Source of the DNA: Cytophagales bacterium
GTDB lineage: Bacteria > Bacteroidota > Bacteroidia > Cytophagales > Spirosomataceae
Assembly (NCBI GenBank): GCA_013298865.1
Contig: JAAFJL010000005.1
Span: forward strand, 1 to 64,000
Direction of reading: 5' to 3'
DNA length: 64,000 nucleotides
Each line of letters starts with the position of its first letter. Positions within the stretch are counted from its first letter, which is position 1. The notes below the pieces were generated by a model. The model had not been told where the DNA came from. It was given only the letters and a program-made list of their open reading frames with translations, and did no database searches. A program made the translations under genes and the position numbers. Of this stretch, positions 1 to 8,502 are shown piece after piece.

Positions 1-60
1 GTTCACTGATAATTGATAATTGTTCATTGAAAAAGCCCTTCCATCCTAAATCAGGATATT

Positions 61-89
61 TAGCACCAAGTCGTTGTTACTTGGTGCTA
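61..89. terminator. Hairpin upstream of the SPFH gene
   Basis: TAGCACCAAG and CTTGGTGCTA form 10-bp arms with a 9-base loop. A weak T-rich run follows. It probably ends transcription of a gene lying before the window. The first 60 bases hold only AT-rich repeat-like sequence. Confidence 0.4.
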
Positions 90-114
90 TTATTTTACCA
101 AAACACATAAAACT

Positions 115-1023
115 ATGTTTCTCATTTTTGTAGGTATTGTCGTAATAATTGCGGGTTTTGCCATCAATACGCCTTCATTAGCGGCTTCACGTTTTGCTCG
201 TCCTGTAAAAATTGCAGGGGTTCTTATTTTAGTTTTAGGGCTATTTTCTTCGGGTGTTCGCCAGATTGGTGCAGGACAGGTAGGAGTGAAGTCTCTCTTC
301 GGGAGTGTACAAGATGGCATCATGAGGAGTGGTTTGAGTTTTATTAATCCTCTTTCAGAAGTTACAACTTTTGATGTAAAAACTCAGGAATACACTATGT
401 CTTCCGTAAAAGCTGAAGGTGAAATGGAGGGTGATGACGCCATTAGGGTTTTAGCAGCTGATGGTCTGGAAGTAATCATTGATCTGACCGTACTTTACAG
501 AGTTGAACCCGATAAAGCACCGCAGATTCTCCAGAAAATTGGTACAGATTATAGAGCAAAAATTGTTCGCCCGATTTCTCGTACCCGTATCCGTGACAAT
601 GCTGTTTATTATGATGCCGTTGCTTTATATTCAACCAAAAGGAATGAATTTCAGGATAGAATTTTTAAATCTATCCAACAAGATTTCGCCCAGAGAGGTC
701 TGGTTTTGGAACAATTATTAGTCAGAAATATTGTTTTGCCAAATTCTGTAAAGCAAACAATTGAATCTAAAATCAATGCTGAACAGGAATCTCAGAAAAT
801 GCAGTTTGTTCTTACAAAAGAAAAACAAGAAGCCGAACGCAAGCGAGTGGAAGCCCAAGGTATTGCAGATTACCAAAAAATACTTTCTACTGGTCTGTCA
901 GACAAGCAGTTACAGTACGAAGCAATCAAAGCACAGAAAGAAATTGCTACATCGCCAAACACCAAGGTCATTATTATTGGAGGAAAAGGTGGTAATATTC
1001 CAATGATTTTGGGGGATAAATAA
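115..1023 (+). CDS. SPFH/Band 7 domain protein, prohibitin family
   Basis: A membrane-anchored SPFH protein of 302 residues, close to the usual length for bacterial prohibitin-like proteins. Two hydrophobic segments (about residues 3-20 and 33-50) anchor it. The Band 7 domain follows (about 50-215), with the typical GQVGVKSLFG opening and the RTRIRDN stretch. A charged helix rich in Glu, Lys and Gln (about 215-270) should form the coiled coil that drives ring assembly. Relatives organise membrane microdomains and modulate membrane proteases such as FtsH; that role here is inferred from family only. The gene stands alone and is followed by a strong terminator. Confidence 0.88.
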   Translation: MFLIFVGIVVIIAGFAINTPSLAASRFARPVKIAGVLILVLGLFSSGVRQIGAGQVGVKSLFGSVQDGIMRSGLSFINPLSEVTTFDVKTQEYTMSSVKAEGEMEGDDAIRVLAADGLEVIIDLTVLYRVEPDKAPQILQKIGTDYRAKIVRPISRTRIRDNAVYYDAVALYSTKRNEFQDRIFKSIQQDFAQRGLVLEQLLVRNIVLPNSVKQTIESKINAEQESQKMQFVLTKEKQEAERKRVEAQGIADYQKILSTGLSDKQLQYEAIKAQKEIATSPNTKVIIIGGKGGNIPMILGDK

Positions 1024-1096
1024 TCTCGTTTTCGATGCTGGATTTTCGATGTTCGATTTCTGGTACTTGATTATCAGTATTCATTTTTCGTGAAAT

Positions 1097-1132
1097 AAAA
1101 AAGGGGGCATATTCAATATGCTCCCCTTTTTT
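1097..1132 (+). terminator. Rho-independent terminator after the SPFH gene
   Basis: An AAAAAGGGGGCATATT / AATATGCTCCCCTTTTTT stem with a very short loop and a T-run. The bases between the stop codon and the stem carry a TTTCGATGTTCGATTT-type repeat also seen near 32.2 kb and 52.56 kb. Confidence 0.8.
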
Positions 1133-1274
1133 GTAAAATATTTTACCGTTAGATAAGAATTAGCCCCAACATCTAAGGAACTACTACCCATATAAAATAA
1201 AAATTATGTAAATTTGCTTTTATCTGTTGCGAAAAAAAATCTCAATAATACTAAGTAATAAACCCATTTTATAG

Positions 1275-2669
1275 GTGACACTAATTAAATCTATCTCAGG
1301 AATAAGAGGAACTATCGGAGGAAAGCCTGGCGATTCATTGTCCCCGATTGATGTCGTGAAATTTACGGCTGCGTATGGGACTTGGCTCAAAAAAAGTAAC
1401 CCCAAAAACCTTAAAGTTGTTGTAGGACGTGATGCCCGTTTGTCGGGTGACATGGTCTCTAAATTAGTTTGTTCAACCCTTCAGAGTGTTGGATTAAATG
1501 TTATTGATTTGGGACTTTCTACCACCCCAACCGTAGAAGTTGCCGTACCAGCAGAAGCCGCAGCAGGTGGAATTATCCTGACAGCAAGCCACAATCCTAT
1601 CCAATGGAATGCCCTAAAACTATTAAATTCGGATGGTGAATTTATCTCTGGTAAAGACGGAGAAACACTTCTCCAGATTGCAGAAGATGAAGCATTCGAT
1701 TTTGTAGATGTCAGAAAATTAGGTACTTACACCCAAGATGATACTTGGTTACAGAAACACATCGACCAAATTTTAGCATTGCCTTTGGTGGACAAAGAAG
1801 CCGTAGCTGCTCGCAATTTCAAAGTAATTATTGATTGTGTCAATTCATCAGGAGGAATTTTTGTTCCTGCTTTGTTGGATGCTTTGGGCGTAACACAAAT
1901 CACGAAACTGCACTGTGAACCTACGGGAAATTTTGCCCATAATCCAGAGCCAGTTCCAGAAAATTTGACCGATATTATTAAGGATATTCAGAAGACAAAG
2001 TATGATTTAGGCATTGTCGTTGACCCAGACGTTGACCGCCTCTGTTTCATTTGTGAAGATGGTTCACCTTTTGGCGAGGAATATACATTGGTTTCAGTGG
2101 CAGATTATGTTTTGCAAAACCAAAAAGGAAATACGGTTTCCAACCTTTCATCTACCCGTGCTTTACGTGACGTAACCGAAAAAGCAGGTGGCAAATATTA
2201 CGCATCAGCAGTAGGTGAAGTCAATGTGGTTTCTTTGATGAAATCGTCGAAGGCAATCATTGGTGGCGAAGGTAACGGAGGAATCATTTATCCAGAATCC
2301 CATTACGGTCGAGATGCCTTGGTGGGCATTGCCCTGTTCTTGACTTACTTAGCAAAATCAGGCAAACGGATTTCAGTACTTAGAAAAGGTTATCCAGAAT
2401 ATTATATTTCAAAAAATAAAATTGAACTCACACCAGACATCAATGTAGATGAAGTGCTGGAAGCCGTGAAAAAGAAATATTCCAAAAATCCAGTGAGTAC
2501 GATAGACGGTGTAAAAATAGATTTCGACCACGAGTGGGTACACCTCCGCAAATCGAACACCGAGCCAATCATTCGTATCTACTCAGAATCAGATTCAATG
2601 ACAAAAGCCGAAAACTTAGCCAAGAAAATCATGAGTGATATAAAAGAAGTTGTAGCAACAAAGATTTAA
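1275..2669 (+). CDS. glmM: Phosphoglucosamine mutase (phosphohexomutase family)
   Basis: An alpha-D-phosphohexomutase of 464 residues. All four family signatures are present: the phosphoserine loop TASHNP (Ser105), the metal loop DPDVDR (Asp250, 252, 254), the sugar-binding GGEGNGG segment, and the C-terminal phosphate-binding RKSNTEPIIRIYSES. In Bacteroidota this orthologue is normally called GlmM, which converts glucosamine-6-phosphate to glucosamine-1-phosphate for peptidoglycan and LPS. A phosphomannomutase or phosphoglucomutase role cannot be excluded from motifs. The start is GTG at 1275, because no in-frame ATG precedes the SGIRGTIG opening that begins the conserved domain. Confidence 0.88.
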   Translation: MTLIKSISGIRGTIGGKPGDSLSPIDVVKFTAAYGTWLKKSNPKNLKVVVGRDARLSGDMVSKLVCSTLQSVGLNVIDLGLSTTPTVEVAVPAEAAAGGIILTASHNPIQWNALKLLNSDGEFISGKDGETLLQIAEDEAFDFVDVRKLGTYTQDDTWLQKHIDQILALPLVDKEAVAARNFKVIIDCVNSSGGIFVPALLDALGVTQITKLHCEPTGNFAHNPEPVPENLTDIIKDIQKTKYDLGIVVDPDVDRLCFICEDGSPFGEEYTLVSVADYVLQNQKGNTVSNLSSTRALRDVTEKAGGKYYASAVGEVNVVSLMKSSKAIIGGEGNGGIIYPESHYGRDALVGIALFLTYLAKSGKRISVLRKGYPEYYISKNKIELTPDINVDEVLEAVKKKYSKNPVSTIDGVKIDFDHEWVHLRKSNTEPIIRIYSESDSMTKAENLAKKIMSDIKEVVATKI

Positions 2670-2670
2670 C

Positions 2671-2708
2671 AAAAAAGCCGTTTCAGAGTTTCTGGAGCGG
2701 CTTTTTTG
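2671..2708 (+). terminator. Rho-independent terminator after glmM
   Basis: AAAAAAGCCG and CGGCTTTTTT arms directly after the stop codon, ending in a T-run. Confidence 0.85.
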
Positions 2709-2850
2709 TTGTTTATTAAAAGTATTAGAGAAATAGCTTTACAGTTCTCCTTAAAATAGACCTACCGATTAATAAATAATTTTTGACAGTAACCAATAAA
2801 TAATCTTAGATTTACGCAATTACGCTTTACATATATTTATCTCTAACAAA

Positions 2851-3492
2851 ATGACCAGAGTTGTACTCATTGATGACCACCAAATGATTCTGTATAGCCT
2901 TAATCTTCTTTTCAAATCTATTGAAAATATTGAGGTTGTTGGTGCGTTGAATGATAGCAGAAAATTAAGACAATTTCTTGAAAATGAGACAGTTGACATT
3001 GTCGTATCAGACCTGCACATGCCCTACATGAGTGGCATTGATTTGACCTTGATGATTCGCAAGGATTTCCCACTTATGAAAATTATGTTGTTGACTATGG
3101 CAGAGGATGCACTTCATATCCGTGAGGCATTGCGAGCGGGAGTGAATGGCTATGTACTGAAAAGAGCAACGAAAGAAGAACTGGAAAAAGCTATTGAAAA
3201 ACTGATGTCAGGCAAAAAATATTATAGTGAAGCCGCCATTGAGGAACTCGCCGCCAGTCCAGAAGATGATTTTAATAATTCCCGCCCTGAAACTATCGAG
3301 CATCTCACGACCCGTGAATTAGAGATTTTGAAATTGATAACCATGGAATATTCAACCAATGAGATTGCCGAAAAATTATTCATCAGTGTAGCCACCGTAG
3401 AAACCCACCGTGGAAACTTGATGAAAAAACTTGGTGTGAAAAGTGCCATCGGCATGGCAAAATTTGCCCTAAAACATGGAATTGTGGACTAA
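2851..3492 (+). CDS. NarL/LuxR-type response regulator
   Basis: A two-domain response regulator of 213 residues. The receiver domain (1-120) has the acidic pair Asp8-Asp9, the phosphoacceptor Asp54 in VSDLHMP, and the conserved Lys near 113 (YVLKR). The C-terminal LuxR HTH (about 148-210) has TTRELEILKLI and the recognition helix VATVETHRGNLMKKLG. It sits upstream of the operator-controlled gene at 3600. The oppositely oriented TPR kinase at 4021-5883 is its probable partner. It is closely similar along its whole length to the regulator at 25843. It is the best candidate for binding the ATCATGG dyads; no dyad is visible in its own promoter region. Confidence 0.93.
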   Translation: MTRVVLIDDHQMILYSLNLLFKSIENIEVVGALNDSRKLRQFLENETVDIVVSDLHMPYMSGIDLTLMIRKDFPLMKIMLLTMAEDALHIREALRAGVNGYVLKRATKEELEKAIEKLMSGKKYYSEAAIEELAASPEDDFNNSRPETIEHLTTRELEILKLITMEYSTNEIAEKLFISVATVETHRGNLMKKLGVKSAIGMAKFALKHGIVD

Positions 3493-3494
3493 AA

Positions 3495-3565
3495 ATCATG
3501 GTAAACCATGAGATAATATCAAGGAAAACCATGAGAAATTGAGCGGGAGAAGTATTCTAATTTTG
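3495..3565 (+). promoter_or_regulatory. Double operator dyad and -7 box ahead of the 3600 gene
   Basis: Two copies of the dyad lie 23 bp apart: ATCATGGTAAACCATGAG at 3495-3512 and ATCAAGGAAAACCATGAG at 3518-3535. The second starts exactly 40 bp before TAATTTTG at 3558-3565, a perfect Bacteroidota -7 box. The 22 bases between have no clear TTTG element at the usual -33 position, as expected of a promoter that needs an activator. The binding protein is inferred to be a NarL/LuxR-type regulator encoded nearby. Confidence 0.75.
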
Positions 3566-3599
3566 TTGTATTAATTCACATTTTAAAATAATTACGATT

Positions 3600-4031
3600 A
3601 TGGCGACTATCTCTGCAATAATTGAAAAGCAATTTAATGCTTTTGTAAAATCTCATAAAAGTACACAACCTCATATTCCTATTTTAGTTAAGGAGTTTGA
3701 TCGTGATGTAAATGAAGTTTCTTTCACTTACAATGGGAATAAAATCAAAATTCCTAATGGGTCAGTACTATCTCCAAGTCCAAAGAAAAAGAACTTGACT
3801 CCGAAAGATTTTATTGATTATGCAACTGGGTCTGTCTTGTTAATAATTAAAGGGACTATGCTTCCTGACACTTCATTGTTTGAATATACCACAATTTGCA
3901 ATCCAACTTTAACTTGTCGTGTACCCAAAACATCAGTACAATATCCAACTACTAATATGAATATTCAAGGAATTGAAAGATTAGAAGAATTGATAAATAC
4001 TCTTCATATATATCTTGAATTCAAACCGTAA
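3600..4031 (+). CDS. Hypothetical protein, 143 aa, under dyad control
   Basis: I do not recognise this protein. It has no signal peptide and no membrane segment, so it is probably cytoplasmic. The first 35 residues look helical (SAIIEKQFNAFVKSHK). The middle has strand-like segments and a basic SPSPKKKN stretch. The C-terminal third is rich in Thr and has two Cys (TTICNPTLTC, about residues 99-108). It lies between a response regulator and a convergent TPR kinase, and its 3' end overlaps the kinase's 3' end by 11 bp. It has the best operator-promoter in the window, so it is likely a direct output of that two-component pair. A modified-peptide substrate role is possible but unsupported. Confidence 0.72.
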   Translation: MATISAIIEKQFNAFVKSHKSTQPHIPILVKEFDRDVNEVSFTYNGNKIKIPNGSVLSPSPKKKNLTPKDFIDYATGSVLLIIKGTMLPDTSLFEYTTICNPTLTCRVPKTSVQYPTTNMNIQGIERLEELINTLHIYLEFKP

Positions 4032-5883
4032 TTATTGCATGAAATCCATTTTGATTTTTAAATTCAACGGTTGCTCTGATTTTACTTGTTCGTTCTTTAA
4101 TATTTCTAAACCCAATGCCTTCTTCAAAATGTGTTGGGTTTAGTCCTATTCCATTATCGGAGATTTCAATACTGAGATTTTGATTAATGTTCGAAAAGGA
4201 AATAGAAGCTTTACTTGCTTTTGAATGGCGAGTAATATTATTAACTAATTCTAAAATAATTGCATAAATTTCTAAAGCAATTGATGAACTTAATGGGATT
4301 AAATATTCATTAAAATTCAAAGAAAAACTAATACTTTGATTGCGATTAAGTTTATAAATTAGTTTTTCGATTGCTTTTTGCAAACCCTCTTTTTCGAGTT
4401 CTTCGGGCAGTAAATTATGAGAAATGTTACGAATTTGGTTGTAAGATTCATCCATCATGGATAGAACATTGTCGTAAATCTCACGCTCATTCACATTCAT
4501 TGTGGCTTTATTCATGGCTAAAATACTCCAACGCATCGCAGAAAGCTGGCTTCCAAGGTTATCGTGTAATTCTGCTGCTACTTGTTTTCGTTCAAAGGTT
4601 TGCCCTTTAAACATAGCTTCCACAATTTCTTGATTCTTTTGGGTTAGCTCTTGGTTTGCTTGTTGTAGTTCAGAAGTACGTTCAGTAACTTTTTGTTCAA
4701 GATTTTGATTCAATTCTGTTAATTCATTCTGGGCAGATTGGAGTTTATGATTTTTATCTTCAATCAATTGCTTACTTTTATTGGTCTGACGATAATTGAA
4801 AATAATTAAACCCAATAAAGCTACCAGCAGAAGTGCAATTCCGATGGCATAGGATTTTGATTGAGTCTCACTTTTTAAGTTGGCAGTTGTGTTTTGAAGT
4901 TCTTCTTGGTTAGTTCGCAAATCGTACTCAAATTTCAAGGAATTTATTAATTCTTTCTGTGATTCATCAGTAATGATTTTCATTAAATTTTGATGTACTT
5001 TTAAATATTTTAAAGTTTTTTCTTCATTTCCTAATTTTTCATAATTCTGGAAAAGAATATCACTAATAATCATTTGTTCATTTTGAAAGTTGTTTTTCTT
5101 AGCAAGATTAAAACCCTCAATCGCATAAGTATTAGATTTATTAAGCTGTTGATTAATTTTATAATATTCACTGATACTTTGATTTAATAGTACAATTTGA
5201 AAATCGTTCTTGGATAATTTCATTTTTTTAAGTTCGGTAGTCACTATTTCTAAACCTTGCTTTTCCTGACCTAAATAAATCAGACTAAGACCGATATTTG
5301 CTTTATCATTTCCTTTAGAATAAAAAGAGTATGATTTTTTATAGTTTTTTTGACTAAAATACACATTTCCAAGAAGGGAATACATATCAATAGCATTAAG
5401 AGTATCTCCTAAAATTTGATAACTCCTTAGTGCGTCTTTATAATTTTCCTCAGCTTTTGTAAAAAGATTTCTAAGAAAAAAAGAGTCTCCTATAAATTTG
5501 TAACACTGGCCTATATATGACAGATGTTTATATTTTTGAGCAAAAGTCAACGCTTTATAATAAGTAGGAATGGCACTTTCGTGAAAACCTTTGGTAGCAA
5601 AAGCTACACCAAGAATCAAATAGCTCTTGTCTAAAAATTTTTCATAATCAATTGATTTTAAGCAAGATGCAATAGATTTTTGAGCAAAGCCAATAGCAGA
5701 ATCAGGTTTTACAGTAATGTAATAATTGGCGATTCGTTGCAAAGTCAGAATCCGTAATGTATCATTTCTAACATTCGATACTTTTTCATATTCTACCAAA
5801 ACTCGTTTCAAACTATCAATTTCCTTATCCTGTGAATAAGTGGAAAATGTGAAAAATAAGAAAAGAATAAAACCGTATCTCAT
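4021..5883 (-). CDS. TPR sensor histidine kinase (HisKA_3 / HATPase_c)
   Basis: A sensor kinase of 620 residues. It has a signal peptide (1-17, ending TYSQ), a periplasmic TPR array (about 40-310), one membrane helix (344-363) and a coiled coil (about 370-420). The HisKA_3 domain has His440 in ELHDNLGSQLSAMRW. The HATPase_c domain has N (LVNNITRHS), G1 (ISDNGIGL) and G2 (GIGFRNIK) boxes. TPR-plus-HisKA_3 kinases pair with NarL-type regulators in Bacteroidota, so the regulator at 2851 is the natural partner. Start codons of this gene and the APH-like gene are only 39 bp apart and divergent. It is similar to the kinases at 8503 and 26540. Confidence 0.93.
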   Translation of the reverse strand: MRYGFILFLFFTFSTYSQDKEIDSLKRVLVEYEKVSNVRNDTLRILTLQRIANYYITVKPDSAIGFAQKSIASCLKSIDYEKFLDKSYLILGVAFATKGFHESAIPTYYKALTFAQKYKHLSYIGQCYKFIGDSFFLRNLFTKAEENYKDALRSYQILGDTLNAIDMYSLLGNVYFSQKNYKKSYSFYSKGNDKANIGLSLIYLGQEKQGLEIVTTELKKMKLSKNDFQIVLLNQSISEYYKINQQLNKSNTYAIEGFNLAKKNNFQNEQMIISDILFQNYEKLGNEEKTLKYLKVHQNLMKIITDESQKELINSLKFEYDLRTNQEELQNTTANLKSETQSKSYAIGIALLLVALLGLIIFNYRQTNKSKQLIEDKNHKLQSAQNELTELNQNLEQKVTERTSELQQANQELTQKNQEIVEAMFKGQTFERKQVAAELHDNLGSQLSAMRWSILAMNKATMNVNEREIYDNVLSMMDESYNQIRNISHNLLPEELEKEGLQKAIEKLIYKLNRNQSISFSLNFNEYLIPLSSSIALEIYAIILELVNNITRHSKASKASISFSNINQNLSIEISDNGIGLNPTHFEEGIGFRNIKERTSKIRATVEFKNQNGFHAIITV

Positions 5884-5922
5884 AATAATTGTGATTAATT
5901 CATAATCGAAAACTACTAATAA

Positions 5923-6948
5923 ATGTACCTAAATCCTAAAAATATTGCTTTTTATCTCTTCGAGAAAGGTTTACTTTCTTGGGAGGAATCTCTGGCGGGT
6001 GTGCAGCACTACTTGGAGGCGGGTAGTCGGAGTTTTGGGTTTAAGGTTGAAATGGTCTGCGGTAAAAATTTCTTTATCAAACAAATCAAAAATAATTTTG
6101 ATGGTATGAGTCGCTTGTTGGAAATGGAGGCGTTAGTGTTGCAAGCTGAGAACTTTACGGAAAAACCCACATTCTTTTTACACGATAAAAAGAATGGAAT
6201 CTTGGTGAATTCCTTAGTAGATAATGCCCAAAATTTAGGAGAATTTATCAAAAATGAAGGTTTTTTATTGCCGATTGCTACGCAATTGGGATTGGTTCTG
6301 AGTAAATTTCATCAAGTAGAATTCAAAGAAAATCATTTCCAAAACTCTTCACAGAGACAACCTCCACTTGTGTTTTATTTGGGTACTGCGGCTGGTCGGA
6401 ATTTTCTTAAACAAAAAAGAGAGCGATTCACGACTCAGCTCATTGAACAAATTGCCTTGTATCCATCACTTTTGGAAGCCATAGCAGAAGCTCATAAAAA
6501 TTGGGAAGCCAAAACTTTGATTCATGGAGATATGAAGTTTGAAAATTGTCTGATTCAAAAAATGGAGGATAGTTATAAAATGCAACTAATAGACTTTGAG
6601 GAGGTTACAATGGGAGATGCCCTCTGGGATGTTGCAGGAATCGTGCAGGCAGCCATTTCTGTTCAATTACAAAAGACGCATTTTTTGATTTTTAGCCCAT
6701 TTTCTCCATTTCATCCTTTGCTCGATGATGCTATTTTTTGTGATTGGCTACAAACATTTTGGAAAAATTATGAACTCCAGCATGAGGCTGAAATAAAATT
6801 AATTCAATTCACAGGACTAAGACTCATTGGACGACTAATGGAAATCGCCCAGCAAGCAGACGTAAGCCACCAAGCGAAAGAATGGCTACCATTAGCCCAA
6901 GAAATGATTGAAAATCCTGAGAAATATTTGAAACTTTTAACAACATAG
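5923..6948 (+). CDS. APH-like phosphotransferase paired with HopA1
   Basis: A protein-kinase-like fold enzyme of 341 residues. Visible motifs are a beta-3 lysine (Lys53 in FIKQ), the Brenner-type catalytic loop HGDMKFEN (Asp203, Asn208) and the metal-binding IDFEE (Asp224), followed by GDALWDVA. This is the aminoglycoside/choline phosphotransferase pattern. The next gene begins 9 bp downstream and encodes a HopA1-family protein. In class V lanthipeptide (LxmK/LxmY-type) and thioamitide pathways, such a kinase phosphorylates Ser/Thr and the HopA1-like partner eliminates phosphate. The domain calls come from sequence; the peptide-dehydratase role is inferred from the pairing. A small-molecule kinase remains possible. 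Confidence 0.82.
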   Translation: MYLNPKNIAFYLFEKGLLSWEESLAGVQHYLEAGSRSFGFKVEMVCGKNFFIKQIKNNFDGMSRLLEMEALVLQAENFTEKPTFFLHDKKNGILVNSLVDNAQNLGEFIKNEGFLLPIATQLGLVLSKFHQVEFKENHFQNSSQRQPPLVFYLGTAAGRNFLKQKRERFTTQLIEQIALYPSLLEAIAEAHKNWEAKTLIHGDMKFENCLIQKMEDSYKMQLIDFEEVTMGDALWDVAGIVQAAISVQLQKTHFLIFSPFSPFHPLLDDAIFCDWLQTFWKNYELQHEAEIKLIQFTGLRLIGRLMEIAQQADVSHQAKEWLPLAQEMIENPEKYLKLLTT

Positions 6949-6957
6949 ACTAAAAAT

Positions 6958-7917
6958 TTGCCAACGAATACCGACATTATCGACTTAATTTTGGAAGAAA
7001 TCAAGATTTCTCCTGCCCGACAAATCATTTTTCGGGATGAAGCACTTGTGGAATCTTATACTTTTTTGCCTACCGAAGCCATTAAACCTGAATATTTGGT
7101 AAAAACGATTTCGACTTTGATTTATGAACATTATTATACTTCAATCTCAAATCAGAAACCACTCAAAATTAAAGAATTTTTGCCCCAGCTCAGGAAAGCT
7201 AATGCCGCTAAATCATACTGGTCGGCGAAGTGGAAAGTGGTTAATGTAAATGCGGATGGTTCTTTAGTGGTTGATAAAAATGAGCTACGAAAATTGGTAA
7301 AACCAGGGGAATATTTGAAAGAAATTCCGATTAAAAATCTGCAACCAGGGGATTTTGTAAAACTCTTTGTCCCGACCCAATTATTGACCAAAGACGACGG
7401 TTTTTTTCATGTCTATGGTAAAGAAATTTCAGATGATTTCAACGAAGCTATGATTCGGTTTTATTTCAATATTTCGCCCGAAGGAGCAATCAAATTAGTA
7501 GAATTATTGACCCGACAATTGGCAGTTCCTTTTCATTTTAAATGCCTAAAAAAAAGTGCTTCATACACAAGGGCAGATGCAGGAGTTTTGTATTTTGACA
7601 AACGATATTTCTTTGAAATTTATCCAATTCTACAAACGATTTTCATTGAAATTGAACGCTATCTTAGACCAGAAACGCCACTTTTTACCTTGAAATTAGC
7701 CAATGGAGTAGGTTTCGCAGAAAACCCACCCGAAGAAACTGAAAGTTTTGGCACAACCCGAAGCAAACTAATAGCGGAGGCAATTGTAAAGACTTTTGTA
7801 GAAGAAACACCGACAGAAAAACAGTTGGAAAAAGTATTGGAACTTATCAAAAGTGTAGGTTTTGACATAGAGAAATTTTACCTCAATCCATTTTCAAGAT
7901 TTCCTTATAAATTTTAG
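6958..7917 (+). CDS. HopA1-family protein (putative phospho-Ser/Thr lyase)
   Basis: A 319-residue protein whose central and C-terminal part (about 130-290) reads like the T3SS effector HopA1 family. Marks include a YFNISPEGAIKLVELLTRQL segment, then LKKSASYTRADAGVLYF, and near the C-terminus PLFTLKLANGVGFAENP and SFGTTRSKLIAEAI. Family members in RiPP clusters act as lyases on phosphorylated Ser/Thr. It starts with TTG at 6958, because no ATG occurs in frame until about residue 165. It follows the APH-like gene by 9 bp and is very likely translated from the same transcript. There is no signal peptide, so it is cytoplasmic and not an obvious secreted effector. Family recognition is by eye. Confidence 0.75.
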   Translation: MPTNTDIIDLILEEIKISPARQIIFRDEALVESYTFLPTEAIKPEYLVKTISTLIYEHYYTSISNQKPLKIKEFLPQLRKANAAKSYWSAKWKVVNVNADGSLVVDKNELRKLVKPGEYLKEIPIKNLQPGDFVKLFVPTQLLTKDDGFFHVYGKEISDDFNEAMIRFYFNISPEGAIKLVELLTRQLAVPFHFKCLKKSASYTRADAGVLYFDKRYFFEIYPILQTIFIEIERYLRPETPLFTLKLANGVGFAENPPEETESFGTTRSKLIAEAIVKTFVEETPTEKQLEKVLELIKSVGFDIEKFYLNPFSRFPYKF

Positions 7918-7921
7918 AAAA

Positions 7922-7969
7922 ATCATGGAAAACCATGAGAGATTTATCAAATTAAAGTGTATATTTTTG
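7922..7969 (+). promoter_or_regulatory. Single operator dyad and -7 box ahead of the 8003 gene
   Basis: ATCATGGAAAACCATGAG at 7922-7939 begins exactly 40 bp before TATTTTTG (7962-7969), a perfect TAnnTTTG box. It lies only 4 bp after the HopA1 stop codon. No second copy is visible 23 bp upstream, where it would fall inside coding sequence. Geometry is identical to the promoter at 3495-3565. Confidence 0.73.
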
Positions 7970-8002
7970 ACATATAATTTAAACCCTTAATTTTTTACTA
8001 TT

Positions 8003-8395
8003 ATGACAACAGAAGAATTTATTGCAGATGCTAATCGTAGCCTAAATGGTCAACCTTTTAAAGTTTTATTTGGTGAAATAATGATAGAAGATGGTGTTGT
8101 AGAGTTAACATCCTCTTATCCTATTTCAAAAGGAATGAAAGTACTAATTGGATTTGATAGAATACTTTATCCAAAAAACCTTGTTGAAGGAGGCAATGGT
8201 ACGATCTATATCGCTATCAATCCTGAAGGTCTTTTTCAAGCAGAATATCATGACTTTATTAAAACGTTGGGACATCCCACTAACTACAAAGATTTACTAA
8301 GTGTTAACGTATCTCCGCTTGTCAAAGGAAGGTTAAATTATGAACTTTTCTTTATCAATGGGCATGATAAGGGTGAAAAAGTTGCGGAATCATAA
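8003..8395 (+). CDS. Hypothetical protein, 130 aa, under dyad control
   Basis: I do not recognise this protein. It begins MTTEEFIADANRSLNGQ and has no signal peptide or membrane segment. Strand-like segments alternate with loops and suggest a small beta-rich soluble protein (about residues 18-80), with a short helical DFIKTLG piece after it. Cys is absent, so a lanthionine-type core is not possible within it. It lies downstream of the APH-HopA1 pair but has its own dyad-controlled promoter. It faces the convergent TPR kinase gene at 8503. Like the 3600 protein it is probably a direct output of the local circuit; the two do not look homologous. Confidence 0.7.
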   Translation: MTTEEFIADANRSLNGQPFKVLFGEIMIEDGVVELTSSYPISKGMKVLIGFDRILYPKNLVEGGNGTIYIAINPEGLFQAEYHDFIKTLGHPTNYKDLLSVNVSPLVKGRLNYELFFINGHDKGEKVAES

Positions 8396-8502
8396 AGTTT
8401 AACTCGCAGTTCTCAAAATACTGATTTGGGAATTTCAGTTCGGTTAGTGATAAATTTTGTGTTAAAACGTATTACGACTTAAAGTATATTATTACGATTA
8501 GC

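Noticed and set aside
8003..8395. Possible lanthipeptide precursor beside the HopA1 gene
   Set aside because: It has no Cys, no leader-like cleavage motif and a length of 130 residues with a beta-rich pattern.
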